IMG/VR virus record: IMGVR_UViG_3300042475_002678
Coordinates: 1 to 36,495 of that record
Length of the DNA stretch: 36,495 nt
Reading direction: 5' to 3' (one strand)
Origin: a virus
Within the stretch, counting starts at the first letter, position 1; each line of letters opens with the position of its first letter. This document shows, one piece after another, positions 6,519 through 15,086 of this stretch. The notes beneath the pieces are model-generated. The model was not told the origin of the DNA, ran no database searches, and saw nothing but the letters and a program-made list of their open reading frames with translations. Position numbers and translations under genes: made by a program.

Positions 6519-6730
6519 ACACAACCACGACGATTTTGCCCTACGCCTGCCTCTGGCTCGTTTCCGCCCCCGCCCCCACCCTCGGCCCGGTCGAAACGAA
6601 CGTCGATCCTGGGGCATTGTGGGGCAAATGGTGGGACTGGGCGTGGAGCGGGGCGAATCGCCCGTTGAGGGTGGTGGACGGTCCTACTCCACCTCCCTCC
6701 CCCGCTTCGTCATCTTGTCCAGTTCCTTGA
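6515..6730 (+). CDS. Short exported or membrane-associated hypothetical protein
   Basis: A 71-residue protein with a hydrophobic N-terminus (about residues 6-20) and a Pro/Ser-rich end, suggesting a weak signal peptide or anchor. It starts by ATGA overlap with the preceding gene, which has GGAG spacing similar to its neighbours. Its last 47 bases overlap the 3' end of the convergent minus-strand gene, and the C-terminal sequence may partly reflect the complementary strand. Existence is less certain than for the other three. Confidence 0.45.
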   Translation: MNTTTTILPYACLWLVSAPAPTLGPVETNVDPGALWGKWWDWAWSGANRPLRVVDGPTPPPSPASSSCPVP

Positions 6731-6941
6731 ACCAGATTTCGCACAGCATGTCTGTGGCTTCGAGGTACTTATCGGATGTCAGGTCTGACCGCTCGAACTC
6801 GCCGATGGTCCAGTGGTCGTAGCCGGATTCGTCGCTGCTGATGACCATTGAGGTTCCGGCCTCATGGGTGATGTACGTCGCTGTCAGGCCGTACTTCTGT
6901 TGGGCGAGCGTTTCGCACTCCTCGAACGTTTCTGGGTCCAT
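6684..6941 (-). CDS. Small acidic hypothetical protein ending the late operon
   Basis: An 85-residue acidic protein starting MDPETFEECETLAQQKYGL. It reads like a small alpha/beta domain with ATYITHEAGTSMVISS in the middle and a helical end (CEIWFKELDKMTKRG). The ATG at 6941 has AGGAGG five bases upstream. It is the last leftward gene after the phosphoesterase and terminates convergently against the rightward cluster. No family recognised. Confidence 0.7.
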   Translation of the reverse strand: MDPETFEECETLAQQKYGLTATYITHEAGTSMVISSDESGYDHWTIGEFERSDLTSDKYLEATDMLCEIWFKELDKMTKRGREVE

Positions 6942-6982
6942 GCGGCCTCCTGTCTGGTGGGGGCACAAAGCAAACACACTGC

Positions 6983-6998
6983 GCGATCGGGTGATCGC
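6983..6998 (-). terminator. Weak hairpin after the phosphoesterase gene
   Basis: GCGATC, a 4-base loop and GATCGC form a perfect 6-bp stem, followed on the minus strand by a moderately T-rich stretch. It may be a partial terminator or processing site at the end of the terminase/phosphoesterase unit. Confidence 0.35.
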
Positions 6999-7016
6999 AC
7001 CACTGGCAGGTCGGTT

Positions 7017-7760
7017 CTACTTCATGGCTATCTCGCAGTCCCACGCCTTGCCCATCCGGGCCTTGGGATCGCACTCGACCTTTGCGCATGCCACCCCCCA
7101 GCGAAGAGTTGACTGGCGTTCCATGTATCCGGGCTTGAGCGGTCCCATCGTGCCGACGTTGGCAAACCACCACGGCAGCGGCACCTTCTTGTTGCGACGG
7201 CACTGCGTCACATGCTCGGGCCTGTGCGTGTGACCGCGAATGAACAAGCGGTGCGAGTGGCCCCCGAGGTACATAGCCATCTCAAGGGCCTCTGATTCGT
7301 CGCTGGACTCGCTGTGCGCGAACCCGTGGTAGAAGACGACTTGGCCGATGGTGAAGCAGCACCGTTCGTCCTTGACGTACGGGTACTCCTCCCATCGCCG
7401 GAACTCGTCGGCCCACTCCGAGCGTCGCCAGTGGACCAGCGAGCGAAGGTTCTTGGGCACGCGGCGGGCGTCCTTCTTCTGGATGTTGTCGTCGTGGTTC
7501 CCGAGCGTCCACACCAGCCGGGCCTTGGGTGCCTGCTTGCGGATGCGTTCGGAGAACTTGGCGGCAAACTCGTACTCGTCGGCTAGGTCGTGCTGGTGTT
7601 CGTCAGGATGAACCGACGCGGCGGCAGACTCGAAACGGTCGCCAAGGTGGACGATGATCTGAGGCTTGAACTCCGCGATCTGCTTGAGCAGCCATTCCTG
7701 GTGGGCTGCTGGCGTGAACGGCGCATGTTCGCACGAGTACGCAAGAATCTTTGTTCCCAT
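7017..7760 (-). CDS. Calcineurin-like metallophosphoesterase
   Basis: A 247-residue predicted di-metal phosphoesterase. The family motifs appear in order: LGDRFES (Asp41), LGNHDDN (Asn88, His89), YHGFAHS (His145) and RGHTHRPE (His177, His179). The usual first motif Asp-x-His is CEH at residues 10-12, so the first metal-binding Asp appears replaced by Cys. The ATG at 7760 overlaps the terminase stop (TGATG) and has GGAG at good distance; an in-frame ATG at 7775 lacks one. The substrate could be nucleic acid or a nucleotide; position after the terminase does not settle this. Confidence 0.85.
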   Translation of the reverse strand: MGTKILAYSCEHAPFTPAAHQEWLLKQIAEFKPQIIVHLGDRFESAAASVHPDEHQHDLADEYEFAAKFSERIRKQAPKARLVWTLGNHDDNIQKKDARRVPKNLRSLVHWRRSEWADEFRRWEEYPYVKDERCCFTIGQVVFYHGFAHSESSDESEALEMAMYLGGHSHRLFIRGHTHRPEHVTQCRRNKKVPLPWWFANVGTMGPLKPGYMERQSTLRWGVACAKVECDPKARMGKAWDCEIAMK

Positions 7761-9679
7761 CACTCCCCACTCCATACGGGCGTGTAGTACGCCTCTGGTT
7801 TCTTCTTCCCAATCGCCATCTGGTCAAACCGCTTCATGCGGTCGGCCCACTCCTCAGCCTTGTGTTTGGCGGCGTTCGCGGCAATCGCGTCCTCCCGCAT
7901 CGAGAGCGACTGGTTGCTGTCAGTCCATGCCGCCAGCGCGATCTGCATGGCGTCCACCGCGTCATCGTGTTGCAGGCTGTTGCGTTCCCGCGTGATGCGG
8001 GTGAACTGCCACTGGAACTCATGCTCGGGGTGGCCGGGGCACTGAGGTTCAAGCACCTGCGGGGCGACCACGATCTTGTGACCAGCCAGCAGCGGCTCGA
8101 TGGTGTTGATGACGCGCAATTCCTTCTGGCCCGAACTGTGCTTGCCCGTGACTTGGCAGGACCAGCCATCGGGGTACAGCGGATCGGCACCCTTGGGCAC
8201 GGCGGCATCACCAATGGCCTTGGTGAGCAACTGGCCGAACGCCCCGGTCGGGTCGGCGTTCTTTTCGTAGATCAGTTCGGTTGCCCCGTGTTCTCGCAGT
8301 GCGGCGGCAATCTTGGCGAGACTGCCCGAGTCAAGCCCGCCCGACATGATCGTGAGGTTCTTGACAAAGAACGTGGCAGCGGCCATCGACACGATGCACA
8401 GCACCATCCGGTCGGCACCGGCACCGGCGATGTCCAGGCCCGCCTTGGTCCCTTGGTAGTTGATCGTGGTCGAGCCGATCTGGGCTGGGCGGCGGATTGC
8501 CTGCAAGCGGCTCTGTGGGTCGGGAGAACGGTTCTCGATGGTCCCGATGGCCGTGCTGCCGTTGTGGTCGTGTTCGCCCCAGAGCACCGGGAAAGGCACG
8601 GCGTCGCGGTGCAGCGGCATTACCATCAGGTCGCCCAACTTGAGCGGGCGGCGTTCCCCCTCGCCAATGCCGGGCAACATGAGGTACTGCCAGTGGAAGT
8701 AGAGTTTGCTCTTGGCTTCCTGCTCGGCCACGTAGCCGATCCCGAACCGGCGCGGCGTCGTGGGCGACCCGGCCAGCGTGCGTTCCTTGGCCAGATTCTC
8801 GGCGAGGAACGGGGCGAGGTAGGGAACCTTCTCGGTCGGATGGGGGTAGCGAACCGGATAGGCGCGGGCAGCGGCCTTGTCCATCGACACTTGCCGCAGG
8901 TACAGGCTGTCTTCCGCGTGGTAGGTGCCCGACTCCAAGATGCGGGTCGGGCTGGTGTTCTTGCTCCCCTTGGTTTCGTAGAGCCACGCGGAAAACTGGC
9001 GGGTCAGTTCGTGCAGGCGGTTGCGTGCGTCAACCGTCAGCGTGTTCGTCGGCTGCTCCAAGTCGTCGCCGTAAACGACGTGGGCACGCTTGGACGCCAG
9101 TGTGCCGGTGATGCCAATGGCCATCACGCTTGACTGGTCGCCCTTGGGGGCACAGCCGAATTGCAGTTCGGTGTCGTTGTCCTTGTCGTCTTCGGTGGGT
9201 TGCAGGTGTTGCAGCCACCACGCGGCGCGGATGATGTGCCGCATACGCCGCAGGTTCTCGCACGCCAACCCCTCGCTGCTGGCCACAATGACGAATCGCC
9301 ACGACGGGTCGCGGTAGGCCAAGTAGTCCATCGCCACGGGCGCGATGTGCGACTTACCCAACTGACGGAACCCAAGAACGATGCGGGTGCGAACCGGATC
9401 GTCGTTGCACCAGAAGTCCAGTACGTCCGTTTCGGTCGTGTCGAGCGGGGCCTTGCGTTGCCACCCCATCGCATTGAACGAGGCGATGGCGAACGCGGCA
9501 GGGCACTGGGCAAGGGCCACGCGGCGAAGGGCTGCGTCATCGCCCGCAGACTTCTTGGGCTTGACGTGGAGCGTGTCAAGGAAACGCTCGTCCCGCAGGG
9601 CGTCTACAAGCCAGTCTTCCAGTTGCGACAGGTCGCAGCCTGGGTTCAGGGTCGCGCCCTGATATGTCAGCGTGTTCAC
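7760..9679 (-). CDS. Terminase large subunit (DNA packaging motor, T7 gp19-like)
   Basis: A 639-residue ATPase-nuclease that translocates DNA into the procapsid and cuts concatemers. Walker A is GFRQLGKS (about 103-110) and Walker B with the catalytic acid is VVYGDDLE (about 201-208). The RNase H-like nuclease domain shows Asp416 (GLDIAG), Glu472 (YEKN) and the acidic pair HDDAVDA (about 571-577). Length and motif spacing fit the large terminases of T7-like podoviruses. It starts with GTG overlapping the small subunit stop (GTGA) and is coupled to the phosphoesterase downstream. Confidence 0.93.
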   Translation of the reverse strand: MNTLTYQGATLNPGCDLSQLEDWLVDALRDERFLDTLHVKPKKSAGDDAALRRVALAQCPAAFAIASFNAMGWQRKAPLDTTETDVLDFWCNDDPVRTRIVLGFRQLGKSHIAPVAMDYLAYRDPSWRFVIVASSEGLACENLRRMRHIIRAAWWLQHLQPTEDDKDNDTELQFGCAPKGDQSSVMAIGITGTLASKRAHVVYGDDLEQPTNTLTVDARNRLHELTRQFSAWLYETKGSKNTSPTRILESGTYHAEDSLYLRQVSMDKAAARAYPVRYPHPTEKVPYLAPFLAENLAKERTLAGSPTTPRRFGIGYVAEQEAKSKLYFHWQYLMLPGIGEGERRPLKLGDLMVMPLHRDAVPFPVLWGEHDHNGSTAIGTIENRSPDPQSRLQAIRRPAQIGSTTINYQGTKAGLDIAGAGADRMVLCIVSMAAATFFVKNLTIMSGGLDSGSLAKIAAALREHGATELIYEKNADPTGAFGQLLTKAIGDAAVPKGADPLYPDGWSCQVTGKHSSGQKELRVINTIEPLLAGHKIVVAPQVLEPQCPGHPEHEFQWQFTRITRERNSLQHDDAVDAMQIALAAWTDSNQSLSMREDAIAANAAKHKAEEWADRMKRFDQMAIGKKKPEAYYTPVWSGE

Positions 9680-10119
9680 TCGTCGGTGTCTTCGGTCGGG
9701 TCGTAGTCGTCAGCCTTGGGCTTCTTGCGGCCCACGGCGCGGAGTTGGTCGGCCATGTCAGTCGCGGTGGTTTCGTGGTCGTCGCCGAAGTCGCGCTTGA
9801 CCTTGCCGTGCTTCTCTGCAAACTTCATGGCTTCGTTGAGCAGGCCACGGTCGGCTTCTTTGTAGAGCGGCTTGCCGTCCTCGTACAGCGGCTTGCCGTC
9901 CGCGCCGATGCACTGGATGCCACGCTCAACCATGATGACCAGTTTCTTGCCGATCATCGGCACCAGCATCGCCGCGTACTTCTGCGGGTCTTCGACGCGG
10001 AGTTCGTCGAGACACGCGCGGATGTTGGCCATCTCGCCAGCCTGTGCGGGCGAGGCAACGCTTGCGGCGAGTCGGTCGAGGGACGCGAGAGCCTTGTCGA
10101 TGATGGCGATGTGGTTCAT
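9676..10119 (-). CDS. Probable terminase small subunit
   Basis: A 147-residue protein directly upstream of, and overlapping, the large terminase gene. It has a helical N-terminus, a central section with the tandem DGKPLY repeat, then RGLLNEAMKFAEKHGKV, which resembles the C-terminal helix of T7-type small terminases that contacts the motor, and an acidic tail. The role would be recognition of concatemer ends. The assignment relies on position and this helix; no classic helix-turn-helix is obvious. Confidence 0.65.
   Translation of the reverse strand: MNHIAIIDKALASLDRLAASVASPAQAGEMANIRACLDELRVEDPQKYAAMLVPMIGKKLVIMVERGIQCIGADGKPLYEDGKPLYKEADRGLLNEAMKFAEKHGKVKRDFGDDHETTATDMADQLRAVGRKKPKADDYDPTEDTDE
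9866..9901 (+). repeat. 21-bp-period tandem repeat inside the small terminase gene
   Basis: AGCGGCTTGCCGTCC is present at 9866-9880 and 9887-9901. On the coding strand it gives two consecutive DGKPLY units, a recent-looking in-frame duplication. Confidence 0.7.
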
Positions 10120-13100
10120 TCTGTTTCGCTGCGCGATGGCAGGTTGAGTTCTTCACGGATGGCACGAAGCGAACCCATGTAGTTGGGCAGGAACAGGCCC
10201 TTCGTGATGGTGTTGTAGTTGCGTTCCGAGAAGTCGTAGTCGGACTCGATCATCGGTCGCAGCACAGCACCCGGAAGGGCCGTGAGGTTCTTGAGCGAGT
10301 CGGCGGCGGCGAAGTTCGCAAGCACGCCGCTTGCCCCGGTCGCCATGTACGTTTGGCGGTACTGCGAGAACGGCGCGTCGTAGCCGAACGCGGACGCACC
10401 GGCATCCACAACAGTCGGCATGATGCCTGCCATTGCGGATCGGGCGAACGCGGCCTTGGCGATGTTCTCGGTGGCCAGGCGTTCGTTGAGGAAGTCTTCG
10501 CGGTCCTGCATGGTCGCGGCGGCGATGACGTTGGCCACGACGTACTGCAACATGCCCGTGGCAGCGGCGGATGCCGTGGTAAGCGCGGCGTGACGGTCGG
10601 CCATGCGAGCGTTGAAGCCGAGGTAGTTGCCAGTCGCACGGAGGGCGAACCGACGCAGTTGCAGGAACAACTTGCCGTACCACTTGGCCGCGAACGTCGG
10701 CATAGAGGACGCATCGCCAAAGTTGGTCAGGCGTCGAGTGGCAATGTTTACGGCCTCGCGAAACGCAGCGGCGGCGGCTTGGTTGCTCCACGCCCGTTCG
10801 TTGGGCATGACCACTCGGCCCGTCTTGTCCTTGGTGCCGAATCGCCGGATCATCGCGCCAATCTCGGTTTGCAGTTCGGGCGTGAGATTCAGGGCTTTCA
10901 GGCGTGCGTTTGAGAGCGGGCCAGTGCGTCCTACTGCAAAGTCAACCCAGTGGCCCACCGCGCCCGCGTACACCGCGATTTCCTGCGAGTTGCCAATCGG
11001 ACCTTCGCCCGACATCCACTTGTTGCCGAAGTGTGTGGCCTTCTCAGCAGCCGTCGTGACAGGCCCAAACTTCTTGGCATACCCATCCGCCGCGTCCATG
11101 ACGTGACCGGGGATGCGGCTTGCGTAGCCGCGACCGAACCCGGCCAACTGCGCGTCGGCGATGATCTCTACGTCCGACAGTTGACCCGACATGGCCGACG
11201 TTGAAAGTTCGTCGATGACCGGGAACAACTTACGCATGAACGGGACGCTGACTTCCGGCTGGACCAAGTGGTTCAGCGATTCGGTTATCTGCATCGCCCC
11301 GGCGCGTGGCGTCGCCATAACCTGCATGTAGACGCCAGCGTTGATGACCTGAGTTGACCCCATCAGGGCGTAGTCGAGTTCATCCTTGAGGTCGTGGACG
11401 GCGTACCCAGCCAACTGGCGGAACAGGGCTTCGGCTCGCGACTTGCTAGACGCGCCGGGTGCGTACCACTTGGCCGACGCCTGCTGAAACTCCGCAAGCG
11501 TCTTGGGCATGTCCTCGTTGAACAACGCCTTGTAGACGCGGCCAGCCTCTTCGAGCGCGGACCCGCTGTGCATCTCGTGCGAGTAGCGGGCGTAGAGAAC
11601 GCGAGGATCGTTCTCAAGCAACTGCTCGATGGTGTACGTCTTGTCGTTGATGACTTCGCTGTACGACTCGTCGAGCGGCGTACGGGCGCGAAGGCGAGGA
11701 TTAGCCGCCTCGTCACGCCCGAAGATGCTGCGGATGATGTGCTTCTTGTCGTCGCTCGCGAGGTCGGCAATCTCGTCCAGCACGCTTTCGGCGTCGGCTC
11801 GCGACATGCCAGCGTGATAGACGCGGCCCGACTTGGTGCCGCCGTACTGGATTGCCGCCTCTGCCATGCGGCGGGCAACCTTGTCGTCCTTGGCCGCGAC
11901 CTGATCGGGCGTCAAGTCCGGGAACAGTTCGAGTTGGTTCTGCCCCACGCGGGATTGCCGCATGTCCGACAGGATCGCGTTCTTGTAGAACGTCACCGCC
12001 CCATCGTGGCCGAGTTCCTTGACCAGCCGATCCAGTTCGTCCCGCTTCTGGATGCGAGGCACGTACCCAGCCACATTGCCAGCCTCTTCGCGCTTGATGC
12101 CAGCGTGACGGAGGTAGTAGTCGAGGTTCGTGTCAAGCCCGCGACGCATGGCGTTGGCAGCTTCGACCACGCCGGGAGCGGCCCCAGTCGTGAAGCCACG
12201 CGCGGCCCGCGTCACCTGAGCCATCCACTCGTCCTGCTTGGGCATGGCTACGCCCGACTGCTTGGCCTTCTTCGCTTCGACGCGGTACATGGCGGCAAGG
12301 CCGGTGTTGAAGTTGCCGGTGTCGTTGCTGACCGCCGCGCCGACCTGCTCGATCAGGCCGCGATTCACCGACCCGTCTTTGTGCGGGACGTAGTTCGTGC
12401 CGGTCGCGTTGGCGAACCAAGTGCCCCTCGCGTCGATCGCGTCCTTGCTCGCCCACGCCGTCATCGACATGGTGATGGGAACCTTGGTGTCCTTGTCCTT
12501 GATGTAGAGCGTCGTGGTCGCGGGCGACAGGCTCACACGCGAGGCATCCATGTCGCCCAACTTGAAGTCTGGACGAAGGAGCGGGTTGACGAAGGTGGGC
12601 GATTGGGTTTGACCTTCGCCACCGGCGCGGATGGCACTGGAAAGAGCGGACAGGTTGGCTTGCGACGCCGGTATGGACTGTGCAAGCCTAGCGTTTCTCG
12701 CGTTGAGCCACGCCTGAAAATCAACCCTGTCGTCTTGGCTTGGGATGCCAAGCGACGCCCTAGCGGGATAAACGATATCCGACAAGATTTCGTTGCGGCT
12801 TTTGCCGGGAACGTCGTTGTCTGCAAGAAGACGAATTGCAACTTGTTGCCCAGTTAGTCCTTGTGCCGACAAGTCTTCGATCTTCTGGGTGATACCAAGA
12901 CGGTCTGCTGTGTTTCTTCCGTTGCGAATCGACTCGCGAACCCAATCTGCGGCTTTGATCGTGTCGGTGATGTTTGGCAATTGGGGCGAAGCGGGCTGTG
13001 GTGCGGACGGGGCAAGGTCTGGATAGTCGGCCAGCACGCTCGCAGGAACCCGCTTGCCCGCTTGAACCGCCACTTCAACCGCTTCTCTGTGTGCGTCTCG

Positions 13101-15086
13101 CCCGAATCCAATCGACTCTGGCAGTGCGACGATTGAAGAGAATCCGCTTTCGGCAACATCCTTCACCCGAACCGCAGAAACGCCGTTGTCTCGCATCCAC
13201 GCTGACAACTTTGTGTCAAACTCATGTGCAAAGCCAAGGTCTTTCCCGTACTTCTTGATGTTGTCTGGAACCCAATCTGGAACATCCTTTGCGGTCAGGT
13301 CGAGCGTGTTGCCGTAAATCTTGGTCTGAATGACCCGAGGCGCAGAGTCTTTGCGGTACAAGCGAACATCGCCGTCCGTAAGAATGTCGTCGTTGAGTTC
13401 ATAGACAGACTTAGCCTTCACGATGCGACCAGCGAGTTCAGGGTCCGCATACCACAACACTGCACCCTTTTCCATCTGCGAGTTGATCGCCTTCCGCATG
13501 TCCCCAAGAGTGCTTGGCTTACCAGCGTCCAGGGCCTGCTCCGACCACTTGTCGTAACTAATCTGCTTGTACCCAGTGGCGTTTGCGAACGTGTCTGCAA
13601 CAACCGGGTCTTCCGTGAAGTAGAACCTGTCAGACCGAGTTCGCTCTTTGCCGAAACGATCAAGCGCGGCGGCGTCGAACCTGTCGAACTGCCTGTTGGT
13701 TCCGTGGTACACAGCAAGCCCGGTCGCCTCGTACTCGTCGCGGGTCATCTGCCATGGCTGCTTGCCTCCAACCGGAATCGGCTCTGGGTCTGGGGCGTTC
13801 CGACCTGCAACTCCGGCTGCTACCGTCGCGTCTTCGCGAGGCACGGGCGTTGCAGCACTCCGGGCGGCGGCTGCTTCATTTACTAGCCGCTGAGCGTCTT
13901 CTGCGGTCTTGATCTTGCCTTCTGCGTACGCCCGAGTAACAAGTTGGGCATCCCACGACTGCGTTGAAAACGGCGTCGCCACCTTTCCATTTGCCAGCCG
14001 TTGTAGCATCGCGTCGTAGTAGTTTAGGGTAATAGCCCCACCCATGTTGCCAAAGGCACTTGCGATGCCGGGGCTGGACGCGCCTTGTGCAGCGGGCGTA
14101 ACCGCCGCCGGAACATCCGACCGCCCAGCCCGCATCTCAGCCCACTGCTGGGGCGGAACGTGCGAAACAGCGGCAACGAAGTCGTCGGCGTTGAACACCG
14201 TGGCGGTTGGGATCGTGCCGTTGGTGTAGAAGTTCGCGCGGCCAGTCTTCCAGTCGTTTGCAATGCGAACGGTGGCAGCGTCAAAAGCGGCGGCTTCTCT
14301 GGTCTTGGCGACCGCGCCGAACGCGCCCCCCATAATGCCAGACACCAACGCGGCGGTGCCAATGTCGTAGATATCTGCGTCTTCGCGCCATGCCGCGCCC
14401 AAGGCCCCGGACGGCGCGTACGCCCCAAAGCCCGTGGCCGCACGAACGGCGGTGTTGGCACCCATCGAGTTCGCCCGCGCGATGCCGAAGCCGAACAGGA
14501 AGTCGCCAATGGCCCCGGTCACGGCGTCGGATGCGTCAAGGTCGGGCGACAGTTCGGCCCGCAACCCTTCCGTCACAAGGCTCAGGCTGGCGTTGATCGC
14601 ACCCGACGTTGCCCACGCGCCAATCCCGGTGCGCCCCGCGACGCCGATGGGACCAACGGCCATAGTAAGGATGCTGACGGGATCGGTAATCATCGCCCCG
14701 ACCGTCGCCATCGTCCCGCCGTACCCGGCCTCGCGGAGAATCTTGCGGCGGCGGCTCGCGTTGACCGCTTCGGTAAGCAGGTAGTTGTAGTGGTCGCCGC
14801 TTCGGGCCTCAAGGATGTTCAACTTGAGGTCGGGGTCAACGTGCTTGGTCTGCTGCTCCCACGCGGAAAGGTCGGGGTTCCACGAAGGATCATCTTTGAA
14901 ACCTTGGCTGACGAGTTCTCGCCCGGCCATGTCGGACAACCAATACTGTTCCTTGGCCGCAAGCAGCGTTTCGGACGAGAAGAAGTTGCCGATGGTCGAG
15001 AGCGGAGTGGGCGGCGTATATCCAGCGACAGTCTCTTCCGTTGGCACCATGTTTTCGATGCGTGCCGGGCGGGGGAATACGCTCAC
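10116..15086 (-). CDS. Giant gp16-like internal virion (ejection) protein with embedded ADP-ribosyltransferase-like domain
   Basis: A 1656-residue protein in the place of T7 gp16, a core protein ejected to form the DNA channel across the envelope. The N-terminal part (about 100-260) holds several Ala/Gly-rich hydrophobic segments. Residues about 455-665 look like a polyvalent-protein ADP-ribosyltransferase: AVYHGTNRQFDRFD (His461), FYFTEDP (Tyr489) and IVALPESIG (Glu657) give an H-Y-E triad. The triad is followed by GKRVPASVLADYPDL, a linker typical of polyvalent proteins. The C-terminal half is long and mostly helical, as in podoviral ejection proteins; I see no transglycosylase motif. It starts with GTG preceded by GGAGG and overlaps the gp15-like stop. 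Confidence 0.85.
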   Translation of the reverse strand: MSVFPRPARIENMVPTEETVAGYTPPTPLSTIGNFFSSETLLAAKEQYWLSDMAGRELVSQGFKDDPSWNPDLSAWEQQTKHVDPDLKLNILEARSGDHYNYLLTEAVNASRRRKILREAGYGGTMATVGAMITDPVSILTMAVGPIGVAGRTGIGAWATSGAINASLSLVTEGLRAELSPDLDASDAVTGAIGDFLFGFGIARANSMGANTAVRAATGFGAYAPSGALGAAWREDADIYDIGTAALVSGIMGGAFGAVAKTREAAAFDAATVRIANDWKTGRANFYTNGTIPTATVFNADDFVAAVSHVPPQQWAEMRAGRSDVPAAVTPAAQGASSPGIASAFGNMGGAITLNYYDAMLQRLANGKVATPFSTQSWDAQLVTRAYAEGKIKTAEDAQRLVNEAAAARSAATPVPREDATVAAGVAGRNAPDPEPIPVGGKQPWQMTRDEYEATGLAVYHGTNRQFDRFDAAALDRFGKERTRSDRFYFTEDPVVADTFANATGYKQISYDKWSEQALDAGKPSTLGDMRKAINSQMEKGAVLWYADPELAGRIVKAKSVYELNDDILTDGDVRLYRKDSAPRVIQTKIYGNTLDLTAKDVPDWVPDNIKKYGKDLGFAHEFDTKLSAWMRDNGVSAVRVKDVAESGFSSIVALPESIGFGRDAHREAVEVAVQAGKRVPASVLADYPDLAPSAPQPASPQLPNITDTIKAADWVRESIRNGRNTADRLGITQKIEDLSAQGLTGQQVAIRLLADNDVPGKSRNEILSDIVYPARASLGIPSQDDRVDFQAWLNARNARLAQSIPASQANLSALSSAIRAGGEGQTQSPTFVNPLLRPDFKLGDMDASRVSLSPATTTLYIKDKDTKVPITMSMTAWASKDAIDARGTWFANATGTNYVPHKDGSVNRGLIEQVGAAVSNDTGNFNTGLAAMYRVEAKKAKQSGVAMPKQDEWMAQVTRAARGFTTGAAPGVVEAANAMRRGLDTNLDYYLRHAGIKREEAGNVAGYVPRIQKRDELDRLVKELGHDGAVTFYKNAILSDMRQSRVGQNQLELFPDLTPDQVAAKDDKVARRMAEAAIQYGGTKSGRVYHAGMSRADAESVLDEIADLASDDKKHIIRSIFGRDEAANPRLRARTPLDESYSEVINDKTYTIEQLLENDPRVLYARYSHEMHSGSALEEAGRVYKALFNEDMPKTLAEFQQASAKWYAPGASSKSRAEALFRQLAGYAVHDLKDELDYALMGSTQVINAGVYMQVMATPRAGAMQITESLNHLVQPEVSVPFMRKLFPVIDELSTSAMSGQLSDVEIIADAQLAGFGRGYASRIPGHVMDAADGYAKKFGPVTTAAEKATHFGNKWMSGEGPIGNSQEIAVYAGAVGHWVDFAVGRTGPLSNARLKALNLTPELQTEIGAMIRRFGTKDKTGRVVMPNERAWSNQAAAAAFREAVNIATRRLTNFGDASSMPTFAAKWYGKLFLQLRRFALRATGNYLGFNARMADRHAALTTASAAATGMLQYVVANVIAAATMQDREDFLNERLATENIAKAAFARSAMAGIMPTVVDAGASAFGYDAPFSQYRQTYMATGASGVLANFAAADSLKNLTALPGAVLRPMIESDYDFSERNYNTITKGLFLPNYMGSLRAIREELNLPSRSETE

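Noticed and set aside
7751-9133. Long plus-strand open frame antisense to the large terminase
   Set aside because: It mirrors terminase codons in high-G+C DNA; the minus frame has all ATPase and nuclease motifs.
11394-12857. Long plus-strand open frame antisense to the gp16-like gene
   Set aside because: Arg/Val/Leu/His-rich shadow composition typical of antisense frames in high-G+C genes.
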